Source: Umezawaea sp049997955
GTDB taxonomy: Bacteria > Actinomycetota > Actinomycetes > Mycobacteriales > Pseudonocardiaceae
DNA: 64,000 nt
NCBI GenBank assembly: GCA_049997955.1
Contig: JAEBDY010000001.1
Coordinates: forward strand, 682,001-746,000
Direction: 5' to 3'
Shown: in pieces, positions 17,478-26,641 of the stretch
Layout of the letters: every line of letters starts with the position of its first letter
Numbering within the stretch: the stretch's first letter is position 1
The notes under the pieces: model-generated
Seen by the model: only the letters and a program-made list of their open reading frames with translations
What the model was told of the DNA's origin: nothing
Database searches by the model: none
Program-made: the position numbers and the translations under genes

Positions 17478-17735
17478 CCCATCAGTGTGGCCTGTCCCGC
17501 GGAGTGGCCTCTAGGCCGTTGGAGCTGCGGGCATCGCTGCCAGCATGGGACCAATCACCGTCTGTGCTGCTAGTCAAGGGTTTTGGGGCCATTCGCGGGA
17601 ATATCCCCCGTCCTGTGGACTCGGCTTGACCCCTTGCTGTGACGCAGGTGTAATCACATCGGTGTCATTCGCTGTTGTGGGACGGCGAGTGGTGTCCGCC
17701 AACCGGGGAGAGCGGAAGGCGAGGAGGCGGACTGC

Positions 17736-18047
17736 ATGCAGGAAATCGACGGGGATCGTGTCGTGGACCGGTTGGAGGGCCCAGCGCAGGAGCTGGCCGT
17801 GCTGACCGAGTTGTACGACCCGACTGACGAGCAGGACTGGCAGGAGCGCGCCCTGTGCGCGCAGACCGACCCGGAGGCGTTCTTCCCCGAGAAGGGCGGA
17901 TCCACCCGCGAGGCCAAGCGCATCTGCCTTGGCTGCGAGGTGCGTTCGGAATGCCTGGAGTACGCCTTGGCGCACGACGAGCGCTTCGGCATCTGGGGCG
18001 GCCTGTCCGAACGCGAGCGGAGGAAGCTCAAGAAGCGCGCCGTGTGA
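17736..18047 (+). CDS. whiB2: WhiB-family iron-sulfur regulator, WhiB2/WhmD type
   Basis: A 103-residue Wbl protein. The four cluster ligands are C41, C64, C67 and C73 (C-x22-C-x2-C-x5-C), followed by G-I-W-G-G and the basic tail RERRKLKKRAV that contacts DNA or sigma. WhiB2 (WhmD) is needed for septation and cell division in actinobacteria. Neighbours (M50 peptidase, large glycosyltransferase, DUF3499, manB) match the WhiB2 locus of relatives. The 258-bp upstream region contains several inverted A/T-containing patches but no promoter I can assign with confidence. Confidence 0.92.
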   Translation: MQEIDGDRVVDRLEGPAQELAVLTELYDPTDEQDWQERALCAQTDPEAFFPEKGGSTREAKRICLGCEVRSECLEYALAHDERFGIWGGLSERERRKLKKRAV

Positions 18048-18125
18048 AAGCTCGCCGAACCGGCCTGCCGTGAGGAATGCTCATCGGACAGGTAAGGCGG
18101 CGAGCGGCACGGGAGTGGGCACTTG

Positions 18126-21100
18126 GTGAGCAGTACCACTCCGCGGCTTCGGACCGCGCCGGTGTTGGCCGTGCTGGTCTGCCACGACGGGGACCAGTGG
18201 CTCGGCACCGCGCTCTCGGCGTTGCGCCGCCAAGTACCGAGGCCTCGTCATGTCATCGCGGTCGACACCGGGTCGACCGACCGCACGGCGAAGATGCTCG
18301 CGGAGGCCGCCGAAGGGCCCGACCGGATCCTCGACGGCGTCCTCGGGATGTCGAGGGGCACCGGGTTCGCCGCCGCCGTGCACGCCGCCGTCGACCACGC
18401 CGTGCGGCGCTGGGGCGACCCCGGCAAGTGGATCTGGCTGCTGCACGACGACAGCGCACCCGAACCGGACTGCCTGTCCTCGCTGCTGACCGCGGCCGAC
18501 CTGTCGCCGGGTGCCGCCGTGCTCGGCCCGCTGGTCCTGGACTGGGCCGATCCCAGGCTCGTCGTCGAGGCGGGCGTCTCGACGGACGCCTCCGGCCACC
18601 GGCAGACCGGCATCGGCCCGGCCGAACCGGACTGGAGCCGCTTCGGCTCCGACGGCGGCGCGCGCTTCGAGCAGAGCACCGAGGCCCTCGCGGTGTCCTC
18701 GGCGGGCTCGCTGGTCAAGCGCCGGGTCTGGCAGGACCTCGGCGGCTACGACAAGCGCATGCCGGTGCTGCGCGACGACATCGACTTCGGCTGGCGCGCC
18801 AACCGCGCAGGACACCTCGTGCTGTGCGTCCCGGTGGCCCGGATGCGGCACGTCCGCGCCGCGTCGCGCGGCCTGCGCAGGCTCGACGCGGTCGCCGCCC
18901 GCCCCGGTCCGCTCTTGCGGGGCGTCGACCGCGCGCACGGCCTCCGCACGTTCCTGGCGAACACGTCCACGCCGTCGTTCCTGCTCGGCGTGCCCCGCCT
19001 CGCCGCGCTCCAGGTGCTGCGCGCGATCGGGTTCGTGCTGCTGAGGAGGTGGACGGACGCGCGCGGCGAGTTCGGCGCGCTGCGCTACCTGCTCAGCGGC
19101 CGGGCCGGGCTGCTCGCCGCCCGCAGGTCGAGGCGAGGCGGCTCGGGCGCGGTCCGCGGGCTGGTCACCAGCCGCACGACCAGGTTCCGCAACGCCGTCC
19201 GCTCGGCCACCTCGTACCTGATCCGCCGCCGCGTCGAGGCGGACGTCACGCTCGGCAGGCTGCCGGAGGACGAGGGCAGGCCGAGCGGCTGGCGTCCACC
19301 GCGGTCCGAGAAGGACACCCGGCGCCGGGTCGTCGGCCCGGACGCCCTGCCCGCGGGCGTGCTCGGCCGGGGCCACCCGGCACGGGCGACCAGCGGCCTG
19401 CGCCGTCCCGCGACCGTGGTGCCGGTGGCGACCGAGGCGGCGGTGCTCCCTCCCGCGCTGCGGCCGAGCCCCAAGCCGCGGCCGTCGCCGGTGCCCAGGG
19501 GAGCCCGGCCGGAACCCGAACTGGTCTTCGTGGAGGTCGACCGGGCCCGCGTGCTGCGGTCCCTGCTGCTCGGCCCGCCGCTGCTGCTGGTCGTCGGCCT
19601 CACCCTGTTCGCGCTGGTGGCGAACGCGGGCAGGCTCGGCCTCGACCTGTCCGGCGGTCGCCTGCTGCCCGTGCGGGGCCTCGGCGAGACGTGGTCGGGC
19701 TACCTCGCCGCGTGGCACCCGGTGAGCGGCGGCACGACCGCGCCCGCCCCCGCGTCGCTCGCGGTGCTCGGCCTCCTCGGCTCCGTCCTCGGCGGCCCGT
19801 CCGCCGTGGTCGCGCTGCTGCTGCTGTTCGACGCGCCGATCGCCGCGCTCGGCGCGTACGTCGCCAGCAGGCGCATGCGGGTCCGCCGCCCGGTGCGCGC
19901 GGTGGTCGCCGCCGCCTACGGCCTGCTGCCCGCCGCGACCTCCGCGGTCAGCCAGGGACGCCTCGACGTGGTCGTCGTCCACGTCCTCGCCCCGCTGGTC
20001 TTCGCCGGTGTGCTCGGCGTGCTGCGCGGCGCGGGCGGCCGGTCCTGGCTGCCGGTGGTGTCCGGCACCGCGTTCGCCACCGCCGTGGTCGGCGCGTTCT
20101 CGCCGCTGGTGCACGTGCTGGTGATCATCGGCGCGCTGATCGGCTTCGTCGCCGTGCCCGGTCAGCCGGGGGAGGGCAGGCGCCGGGTCGCCGGGCTGTT
20201 CGCCGTCGTGCTGCTGCCGATGGCGCTGCTGCTGCCGTGGCCCGCGGTCGTCCTCCAGCACCCGGTCGTCGTGCTGCACGGCACCGGAGCGGTCCTGGCC
20301 ACCCCGGAGGTCGGCCCGCTCGACCTGGTGGCCCTGCGGCCCGGCGGGCCGGGAGCGCTGCCGTTCGTGGGAGCGGTGGTGCTGCTGGCCGCACTCGGCG
20401 GCCTCGCGCTGCGGCCGAACCGGGCGATGCTGCCCGGACTCGGCGTGGTCGTCCTCGGTGTCCTCGCCGGCGCCGCGCTGCTCGCCGTGCCGATGTCCCC
20501 GCTGACCGGCGGCCCCGCCCAGTACGGCTGGACCGGTGCGCCGCTCGTGCTGCTCGGCTGGGGCCTGCTGTGGGTGGTCCTGGCGGCGTGCAGGCGGGAC
20601 GGACCGCCCGCGAGCGTTCGCGTGCGGCACCTGGTGTCCGTGGTCGGCGTGCTGGCCGTCGTCGGCCTCGCGTGCTCCGGCGTCTTCGGTCTGCGGGCAG
20701 GCCCGCTGCGGACCGGCGCGGCCGAACTGCCGTCGACGGTCGCGCAGGAGTTGCCGCGCACCGCGCGGGCCGTGCTCGTGCTCGGCGCGAACGGCGAGCG
20801 CACCCGCCAGGTCGCGGGCCGGATGCCGTCCTTCGGCGACGACGACCTCGTGCCGACGTCCTCCAGCCCGGCCCGGCTGAACCGCTGGACCCGCGACCTG
20901 ACCGGGGGCACCCCCGACGCCGCTCGCCTGGCGCTCGCCCAGGCGGCCACGGCGGGCGTCGCGTTCGTCGTGCTGCCGGACGGCCCGACGGCCGACGGGC
21001 TGCGCGCCGCCGCGGGCGACCTGGTCGCCGACGCGCCGCCGATGACGGACGGCCGACCGGTGCTGCGACTCCAACTGGCGGCGGGCAACGCCGTCCTGCT

Positions 21101-21473
21101 GTCCCCGGAACTCGCCCGCCGCGCCCGGTCCGGCGGCAACCCGCCCGTGGAACTCGGCGTCCCCGGCATCGCCCCGGTCGAGTCCGGACCGCCGTCGGCC
21201 GCCATGCGCGTCTCGGAGGGCCCGGAGGGCCGGGTGCTCGTGCTGGCCGCGGAGGACGAGCCCGGCTGGCGCGCGGTGGTCGACGGCCGACCGGCCCCGG
21301 TGTCCCGCGTGTGGGGCCACCAGGTCGGCGTCACCGTGCCGACCACGGCGAGCGAGGTGCGCGTCGAGGCGTCCGGGTCGGTGCGCGAGCTCCTGCTGCT
21401 GCTCCAGGGAGCCGCGGTGCTGTTCACCCTGCTGACGGCCATCCCGTCGAGGGCGGCTACTCCCCGTCGATGA
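18126..21473 (+). CDS. Large membrane glycosyltransferase: N-terminal GT2, C-terminal multi-span domain
   Basis: A 1115-residue protein. Residues 1 to about 280 are a GT2 domain (VLAVLVCHDGDQWL, AVDTGSTDRT, LHDDSAPE, then RDDIDFGWR). From about residue 478 there are ten or more hydrophobic segments. A final soluble region of about 290 residues is probably on the outer face and ends in one last segment (LLLLLQGAAVLFTLLTAI). This architecture recurs beside whiB2 in actinobacteria and is expected to move or modify lipid-linked sugars. I chose the GTG after a GGGAG site; the TTG one codon upstream is the alternative. It overlaps the next, convergent gene by 17 bases. Confidence 0.85.
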   Translation: MSSTTPRLRTAPVLAVLVCHDGDQWLGTALSALRRQVPRPRHVIAVDTGSTDRTAKMLAEAAEGPDRILDGVLGMSRGTGFAAAVHAAVDHAVRRWGDPGKWIWLLHDDSAPEPDCLSSLLTAADLSPGAAVLGPLVLDWADPRLVVEAGVSTDASGHRQTGIGPAEPDWSRFGSDGGARFEQSTEALAVSSAGSLVKRRVWQDLGGYDKRMPVLRDDIDFGWRANRAGHLVLCVPVARMRHVRAASRGLRRLDAVAARPGPLLRGVDRAHGLRTFLANTSTPSFLLGVPRLAALQVLRAIGFVLLRRWTDARGEFGALRYLLSGRAGLLAARRSRRGGSGAVRGLVTSRTTRFRNAVRSATSYLIRRRVEADVTLGRLPEDEGRPSGWRPPRSEKDTRRRVVGPDALPAGVLGRGHPARATSGLRRPATVVPVATEAAVLPPALRPSPKPRPSPVPRGARPEPELVFVEVDRARVLRSLLLGPPLLLVVGLTLFALVANAGRLGLDLSGGRLLPVRGLGETWSGYLAAWHPVSGGTTAPAPASLAVLGLLGSVLGGPSAVVALLLLFDAPIAALGAYVASRRMRVRRPVRAVVAAAYGLLPAATSAVSQGRLDVVVVHVLAPLVFAGVLGVLRGAGGRSWLPVVSGTAFATAVVGAFSPLVHVLVIIGALIGFVAVPGQPGEGRRRVAGLFAVVLLPMALLLPWPAVVLQHPVVVLHGTGAVLATPEVGPLDLVALRPGGPGALPFVGAVVLLAALGGLALRPNRAMLPGLGVVVLGVLAGAALLAVPMSPLTGGPAQYGWTGAPLVLLGWGLLWVVLAACRRDGPPASVRVRHLVSVVGVLAVVGLACSGVFGLRAGPLRTGAAELPSTVAQELPRTARAVLVLGANGERTRQVAGRMPSFGDDDLVPTSSSPARLNRWTRDLTGGTPDAARLALAQAATAGVAFVVLPDGPTADGLRAAAGDLVADAPPMTDGRPVLRLQLAAGNAVLLSPELARRARSGGNPPVELGVPGIAPVESGPPSAAMRVSEGPEGRVLVLAAEDEPGWRAVVDGRPAPVSRVWGHQVGVTVPTTASEVRVEASGSVRELLLLLQGAAVLFTLLTAIPSRAATPRR

Positions 21474-21927
21474 CGTCCGGGTCGAGGCCGAGGTAGTTCG
21501 CGACCTGCTCCACCAGCACGTCGTGCACCAGGTCGGAGAGGTCGGCGCCGTCCTTGGCGCGCGCTTCGAGCGGCCGCCGGTACAGCACGATCCGCGCCCG
21601 CGTCGGCCCACCGGACTTGTCGGAGGCCGCGGGCATGAGCCGGGCGAGCGGGACGTTGCCGTCCTCGACGACCCCGCCGTCCTCGCTGTCGGTCGGCTGC
21701 ACGTCCGGCACGTCGTCCACCGCGACGTCCAGCTGCGTCAGCTCCGTGCGCCACCGCGCCTCGATCGGCTCCAGCGCTTCGAGCACCAGGGCGTCGAACC
21801 GCTCGGCCCGGCTCCGGGCAGCGGGGAGGGTCGCCGGGTACAGCGGCCCGCGCAGGCCTCTTCCGTGCCTGTCGCGATTGCGTCGCCGCGGAGAACCCTG
21901 TCGCCACGAACCCCGAGCAGTAACCAC
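21457..21927 (-). CDS. Metallopeptidase-fold protein (Rv3259 type) lacking HExxH
   Basis: A 156-residue protein. RDRHGRGLRGPLYPATLPAARSRAERFD at the start is typical of the actinobacterial zincin-like family next to whiB2. In the catalytic position, where the family has H-E-x-x-H, this protein reads V-E-Q-V-A-N (DVLVEQVANYLGLDPDVIDGE), so both zinc-binding histidines are missing and it is unlikely to be a peptidase. I chose the GTG before VTARGSWRQ; a GTG 75 bases upstream is possible. Confidence 0.75.
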   Translation of the reverse strand: MVTARGSWRQGSPRRRNRDRHGRGLRGPLYPATLPAARSRAERFDALVLEALEPIEARWRTELTQLDVAVDDVPDVQPTDSEDGGVVEDGNVPLARLMPAASDKSGGPTRARIVLYRRPLEARAKDGADLSDLVHDVLVEQVANYLGLDPDVIDGE

Positions 21928-22045
21928 GTCGGTCAGCCTAGTTGTCCTGCTCGGGAGGTACTCGAACGCGGCCTCCGGATACGTGGACGAGAGGTGTCTC
22001 ACGCCAAAACCAGCGTGCCTCCGACACGACTCACGCCGGACGCGC

Positions 22046-22051
22046 TATCGT
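22046..22051 (+). promoter_or_regulatory. -10 element TATCGT, probable leaderless promoter
   Basis: TATCGT matches TANNNT and ends 7 bases before the GTG of the DUF3499 gene, which has no ribosome site. This is the spacing expected when transcription starts on the first codon. A weak GACACG patch about 19 bases upstream may be the -35. Confidence 0.45.
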
Positions 22052-22058
22052 CCCCGCC

Positions 22059-22430
22059 GTGCGGAGCGTGAGACGGTGCTCGCGAACCGGGTGCGCTAAC
22101 CCGGCAGTCGCCACGCTCACCTATGCCTATGCGGACTCCACCGCTGTCGTCGGTCCCCTCGCCACGTACTCCGAACCGCACAGCTACGACCTGTGCGAGG
22201 AGCACGCGTTGAGGCTCACCGCCCCCCGCGGGTGGGAAGTCGTGAGGTACCAGGGTGAGTTCGCGGCTCCCGAGCCGACCGTGGACGACCTGACGGCGCT
22301 GGCCGAGGCGGTGCGCGAGGCGGGACGGGCCGATCGGCCGTTGGAGGTGCGCGATCTGCAGCGCGATCTCCAGACGGGCAACATACGGCGGGGCCACCTG
22401 CGCGTGCTGCCTGATCCGCACGAGGACTGA
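22059..22430 (+). CDS. DUF3499 family protein (Rv3258c type)
   Basis: A 123-residue protein. The N-terminus RRCSRTGCANPAVATLTY, then DSTAVVGPLATYSEPHSYDLCEEHA and LTAPRGWEVVR, are the hallmarks of DUF3499. C7, C12 and the D-L-C-x2-H group suggest a small zinc site. Function is not known. In relatives it sits, as here, between whiB2 and the phosphomannomutase gene. The GTG is chosen by conservation; the longer frame upstream is unconserved. Confidence 0.88.
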   Translation: MRSVRRCSRTGCANPAVATLTYAYADSTAVVGPLATYSEPHSYDLCEEHALRLTAPRGWEVVRYQGEFAAPEPTVDDLTALAEAVREAGRADRPLEVRDLQRDLQTGNIRRGHLRVLPDPHED

Positions 22431-22516
22431 GTAGCCCGGCGGGTCACCGGTAGGCTTCCGACCGGGCGGTGTCAAGAGCCGCCGCAGTCGAGGAAGTCCA
22501 GCCGAGGAGTGTCCGC

Positions 22517-23869
22517 GTGCGCGATCTGTCCGGCGTCGTCAAGGCCTATGACGTTCGTGGTGTGGTGGGCGAACAACTCGACGCCGCTGTCGTCCGCGAC
22601 CTGGGCGCCGCGTTCGCCCGCCTCGTCGGTGGGCGGGCCGTCGTCATCGGCCACGACATGCGCGACTCGTCGCCCGAGCTGTCGAGCGCCTTCGCCGACG
22701 GGGTGACCGCGCAGGGCGTCGACGTGATCAGCATCGGGCTCGCGAGCACGGACATGCTGTACTTCGCGTCCGGCAAGCTGGACCTGCCCGGCGCGATGTT
22801 CACCGCGAGCCACAACCCGGCGCAGTACAACGGCATCAAGCTGTGCCGCGCCGGCGCTTCCCCGGTAGGCCAGGACACCGGGTTGTCGCAGGTCCGCGAG
22901 GACGCCGAGCGCGGTGTCCCGGACGCCGAGGGCGTCACGCCCGGCACGCGCTCCGAGCGCGACCTGCTCGCCGACTACGCGGCCTACCTGCTCGACCTGG
23001 TCGACCTGTCGCGGAGCCGTCCGCTGAAGGTCGTCGTGGACGCGGGCAACGGCATGGGCGGCTACACGGTGCCCGAGGTGTTCAAGGGCCTGCCGATCGA
23101 GGTGGTGCCGATGTACTTCGAGCTGGACGGCAACTTCCCGAACCACGAGGCGAACCCGCTCGACCCGAAGAACCTGGTCGACCTCCAGGCCAGGGTCGTC
23201 GCCGAGAAGGCGGACGCGGGCGTGGCGTTCGACGGCGACGCGGACCGCTGCTTCGTGATCGACGAGCGCGGCGAGCCGGTGTCGCCGAGCGCGATCACCG
23301 CGCTGGTGGCCGTCCGCGAGCTGGCGAAGGACCCCGGCGGCACGGTGATCCACAACCTGATCACCTCGAAGGCCGTGCCGGAGATCGTCGCCGAGCACGG
23401 CGGCAAGCCGGTGCGCACCCGCGTGGGCCACTCGTTCATCAAGGCCGAGATGGCGACCACGGGCGCGATCTTCGGCGGCGAGCACTCCGCGCACTACTAC
23501 TTCCGGCAGTTCTGGAACGCCGACACCGGCATGCTGGCCGCGCTGCACGTGCTGGCCGCGCTGGGCGAGCAGCCGGAACCGCTGTCCGAGCTGACCCGCG
23601 AGTACGAGCGGTACTCGGCTTCCGGTGAGATCAACTCCACCGTCACCGACCAGGCGGACCGGATTTCGGCCATCAAGGCAACCTTCGGCGCCCGGAACGG
23701 CGTCACCCTGGATGAGCTCGACGGTCTCACCGTGGAGCTGCCCGACGGTTCGTGGTTCAACCTGCGGGCCTCCAACACCGAACCGCTGCTCCGCCTGAAC
23801 GTGGAAGCCGCCGACTCCGACGCGGTCGCCGCATTGCGGGACGAAGTCCTCGCGATCGTGCGCGGCTGA
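22517..23869 (+). CDS. manB: Phosphomannomutase / phosphoglucomutase
   Basis: A 450-residue alpha-D-phosphohexomutase. It has the phosphoserine loop TASHNPAQYNG (near residue 97-107), the Mg loop DGDADRCFV (near 240), the sugar-specificity loop GGEHSAHYY (near 320) and the phosphate-binding RASNTEPLLRLN at the end. It converts mannose-6-phosphate to mannose-1-phosphate, the substrate of ManC. GAGGAG precedes the GTG by 7 bases. Trm112-like, SIS isomerase and manA genes follow closely, so this is a GDP-mannose supply operon. Confidence 0.93.
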   Translation: MRDLSGVVKAYDVRGVVGEQLDAAVVRDLGAAFARLVGGRAVVIGHDMRDSSPELSSAFADGVTAQGVDVISIGLASTDMLYFASGKLDLPGAMFTASHNPAQYNGIKLCRAGASPVGQDTGLSQVREDAERGVPDAEGVTPGTRSERDLLADYAAYLLDLVDLSRSRPLKVVVDAGNGMGGYTVPEVFKGLPIEVVPMYFELDGNFPNHEANPLDPKNLVDLQARVVAEKADAGVAFDGDADRCFVIDERGEPVSPSAITALVAVRELAKDPGGTVIHNLITSKAVPEIVAEHGGKPVRTRVGHSFIKAEMATTGAIFGGEHSAHYYFRQFWNADTGMLAALHVLAALGEQPEPLSELTREYERYSASGEINSTVTDQADRISAIKATFGARNGVTLDELDGLTVELPDGSWFNLRASNTEPLLRLNVEAADSDAVAALRDEVLAIVRG

Positions 23870-23885
23870 CGAAAGGGAACGACCA

Positions 23886-24101
23886 ATGGCAGTGCAACTC
23901 GACGCCCAGCTGCTGGAGATCCTGGCGTGCCCGTGCCCCGAGCACGGCGCGCTGCTGGTCGGCACCGCGGCCGATCCGGGAGCCGATTTCCTGACGTGCT
24001 CGGTGTGCCACCGCTCGTACCCCGTCACGGACGGCATCCCGGTGCTGCTGCTCGACGAGGCCGTGCGGTTGGACGCCGACCAGGACCCGACGGCCGGGTG
24101 A
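23886..24101 (+). CDS. Trm112-family small zinc protein
   Basis: A 71-residue protein with LLEILACPCPEHGALL and LTCSVCHRSYPVTDGIPVLL, the C-x-C plus C-x2-C zinc site and the ending common to Trm112/YcaR proteins. Eukaryotic Trm112 activates methyltransferases; the bacterial role is unclear. It follows manB at 16 bases with an AAAGGGAA site and is 6 bases ahead of the isomerase gene. Confidence 0.85.
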   Translation: MAVQLDAQLLEILACPCPEHGALLVGTAADPGADFLTCSVCHRSYPVTDGIPVLLLDEAVRLDADQDPTAG

Positions 24102-24107
24102 CCTGGC

Positions 24108-25184
24108 GTGTTCGACGACAGCTTGCTGGACGACTCCGCCCGGATCGGTGAGAACGACACAGGCGGTTGGCTGCGCGCCTCCGCGCACGCGGGCGCGCAG
24201 GTCCGCGCCACCGCGGAGGTCGCGGCGGAGCTGGGCGTGGCCAGGATCTTCGAGGAACGGCCGCGCGCGCTCGTGCTGCTGACCCGTCCCGGCGTCGGCA
24301 CGTCGGTCGCGAAGCTCTCCTCCGCGCTGCTGGGACCGGGCTGCCCGGTGCCGGTGGTCGTCGCGGACGAGCTTCCGCCGTGGGTCGGCGCGCTGGACGT
24401 GGTGCTGGCGCACACCGAGGACCCCGGCGACGCCGTGCTGGCCGAGTCGATCTACCGCGCGGGCCGCCGTGGCGCGCGCGTGCTGCTGACCGCCGAGCCG
24501 GAGGGCCCGGTGGCCGCGTCGGCGGCGGGCCACGCGCTGCTGATCCCGCCGCGGGTGCCCGTGCCGCAGGGGTTCGGGTTCGCGCGGGCGTTCGGCGCCT
24601 GGCTGATCGCGTTGAACGCCCTCGGCCTGCTCAAGACGGACATCGGCCTGATCGCGGACGAGCTGGACCGCGAGGCCGAGCGGGACCACCCGATGCACGA
24701 GTCGTTCGTGAACCCGGCGAAGTCGCTGGCGCTGCGGATCGCCGACCGCACCCCGCTGCTGTGGGGGCTCGACCACCCGGCGACGGCGGTCGGGGCGCAC
24801 GGCGCGGCGATGCTGGCGTGCTACGCGGGTGTGGTGAGCGATGTCGGCGGGTACCCCCAGGCGCTCACCAAGTCGGTCCTGCACCGCCGTGCCGTCCAGT
24901 CCACGTCCGCGGACGACCTCTTCGCGGACCCCGACGACGAACCGACCGGTCAGGTGAGGGTGCTGCTGCTCGCCGTGCGCCAGGGGCAGCTCGCCGAGAT
25001 GGCCCGCCGTGCCGCGTACGAGACGTTGCCGGGGGCCGATGTGCTCGAACCGGCGGAGGAAGTGACCGGTGGCGACGCCGTGTGCGCCGCGCTGCTCGCA
25101 CTGCGGTTCGAGCTGGCCGCGCTCTACCTGGGTCTCGCCGCGGGCACGCTGGGCGGACCGGGTCTGTACGCACCGGCGGTCTGA
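24108..25184 (+). CDS. SIS-domain phosphosugar isomerase-like protein (Rv3256c type)
   Basis: A 358-residue protein placed between manB and manA, as in mycobacteria. It resembles bifunctional phosphoglucose/phosphomannose isomerases: a first SIS half (SVAKLSSALLGPGCPVPVVVADELPPWVG, near 65-95), then a second region with HESFVNPAKSLALRIADRTPLLWG. It begins FDDSLLDDSARI, typical of the family. It probably interconverts hexose phosphates or senses them; activity in this clade has not been shown as far as I know. GTG start. Confidence 0.78.
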   Translation: MFDDSLLDDSARIGENDTGGWLRASAHAGAQVRATAEVAAELGVARIFEERPRALVLLTRPGVGTSVAKLSSALLGPGCPVPVVVADELPPWVGALDVVLAHTEDPGDAVLAESIYRAGRRGARVLLTAEPEGPVAASAAGHALLIPPRVPVPQGFGFARAFGAWLIALNALGLLKTDIGLIADELDREAERDHPMHESFVNPAKSLALRIADRTPLLWGLDHPATAVGAHGAAMLACYAGVVSDVGGYPQALTKSVLHRRAVQSTSADDLFADPDDEPTGQVRVLLLAVRQGQLAEMARRAAYETLPGADVLEPAEEVTGGDAVCAALLALRFELAALYLGLAAGTLGGPGLYAPAV

Positions 25185-25209
25185 CGCCGACGAGGGAGTG
25201 GACGAGACC

Positions 25210-26427
25210 GTGGAACTGCTGCACAACGCGATCCGGCCGTACGCGTGGGGCTCGCGCACGGCCATCTCCGAGCTGCTCGGCAAGACCGTTCCGGCGCCGC
25301 ACCCCGAGGCCGAGCTGTGGATGGGCGCGCACCCCGGCGACCCGTCGCGGGTGGTGGGGCCGGACGGCTCGAAGCGATCGCTGCTGGACCTGCTGGCCGA
25401 GGACCCCCGCGGCCAGCTCGGCGAGGTGTTCGCGACCCGCTGGGGCGGCAGGCTGCCGTTCCTGATGAAGGTCCTCGCCGCCGAGGAGGCGCTGAGCCTG
25501 CAGGCCCACCCGTCGGCGGCGCAGGCCGCCGAGGGCTTCGCGGCGGAGGAGCGGGCAGGCGTCCCGATGGACGCGGCGATCCGCAACTACAAGGACCCGT
25601 CGCCGAAGCCGGAGCTGATCTGCGCGGTGACCGAGTTCCACGCGCTGGCCGGGTTCCGCGACCCGCACCGCAGCGCCACGCTGCTGCGTTCGCTGGACGC
25701 GCCGGACTTCGCGCCCTACGCCGAACTCCTGGCGGGCCAGCCGGACGCCCAGGGCCTGCGGGCCCTGTTCACCACGTTGATCACGTTGCCGCAGACCGCG
25801 CTGGACCTGCTGCTGCCGCAGGTGCTGGACGCGTGCGTGCTGCACGTCAAGGAGCGCGGCGAGTTCGACCTGGAGTGCCGCACGGTCCTGGAACTGGGCG
25901 AGGCCTACCCCGGCGACGCGGGCGTGCTGGCGGCCCTGCTGCTCAACCGCCTGGTCCTCCAGCCGGGGGAAGCCGTGCACCTGCCCGCGGGCAACCTGCA
26001 CGCCTACCTGCACGGCACCGGCATCGAGATCCTGGCGAACTCCGACAACGTCCTGCGCTGCGGCCTCACCCCCAAGCACGTCGACGTGCCGGAACTCCTG
26101 CGCGTGCTCGACTTCACCTGCGGCGACATGCCCGTGCAGCGCGGCGAGGAAGTGGCGCCGGGCTTGGCCGTCTACCGCACCCCGTCCTCCGAGTTCGAAC
26201 TGTCCCGCCTGGACCTCGTCGCGGGGACGGAGGTCCACATCGACGACACGGGCCCCCAGATCCTGCTCTGCGTCCGCGGCGACGTCCGCGTCCACAACGT
26301 CCGCGGCGACGAGCTGCACCTCACCAAGGGCCAATCCCTCTGGATGCCCGCCAGCGACCCCGCCGCAACCGTGACTTCCGCCACCGCGGAACCCGCCCTG
26401 CTTTTCCGGGCGACCGCCGGGTCTTGA
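25210..26427 (+). CDS. manA: Mannose-6-phosphate isomerase, class I
   Basis: A 405-residue type I phosphomannose isomerase (cupin). It has the signature N-x-I-R-P-Y-A-W-G at the start, W-M-G-A-H-P near residue 38, the zinc ligands in LQAHPSAAQA (near 98) and KPEL (near 133), and HLPAGNLHAYL (near 260). It links fructose-6-phosphate to mannose-6-phosphate, the first step of the GDP-mannose route completed by ManB and ManC here. The GTG follows GAGGGAG; an in-frame GTG four codons upstream is possible. Confidence 0.93.
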   Translation: MELLHNAIRPYAWGSRTAISELLGKTVPAPHPEAELWMGAHPGDPSRVVGPDGSKRSLLDLLAEDPRGQLGEVFATRWGGRLPFLMKVLAAEEALSLQAHPSAAQAAEGFAAEERAGVPMDAAIRNYKDPSPKPELICAVTEFHALAGFRDPHRSATLLRSLDAPDFAPYAELLAGQPDAQGLRALFTTLITLPQTALDLLLPQVLDACVLHVKERGEFDLECRTVLELGEAYPGDAGVLAALLLNRLVLQPGEAVHLPAGNLHAYLHGTGIEILANSDNVLRCGLTPKHVDVPELLRVLDFTCGDMPVQRGEEVAPGLAVYRTPSSEFELSRLDLVAGTEVHIDDTGPQILLCVRGDVRVHNVRGDELHLTKGQSLWMPASDPAATVTSATAEPALLFRATAGS

Positions 26428-26480
26428 CCCCACCGAGCCGGTTAGGGTGCACCCGACAATTCACACTTTCCGGACTGGGC

Positions 26481-26625
26481 GACTCCACGCGAGGCCGCGT
26501 CGGTAGGTCGGTTCCCCTTTTTCTCGGGCTGGGTGGGACGAAGTCTCTCCCCGACCCGAGAAAAATCGGCAGCCGAACCGCCGACTCATGGCGGCCGAGC
26601 CGGAGTCCGCGGAGCAGCGACCAAA
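26481..26625 (+). repeat. PAL-3 inverted-repeat element, copy 1
   Basis: A 145-bp element. Ends GACTCC...GGCCGC and GCGGCC...GGAGTC are inverted repeats, with GTCGG/CCGAC inside them. The centre is a hairpin with arms TTTTTCTCGGG and CCCGAGAAAAA around a conserved loop containing GGGACGAAGTCTCT. It lies between manA and the CDF transporter. Its right end encodes the apparent residues AAEPESAEQRP ahead of that gene. Confidence 0.8.
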
Positions 26626-26641
26626 CAACACGGGAGAAACA

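Noticed and set aside
26588..26641. Upstream ATG for the CDF transporter
   Set aside because: The added residues are encoded by the PAL-3 element, and the downstream GTG has a good ribosome site.
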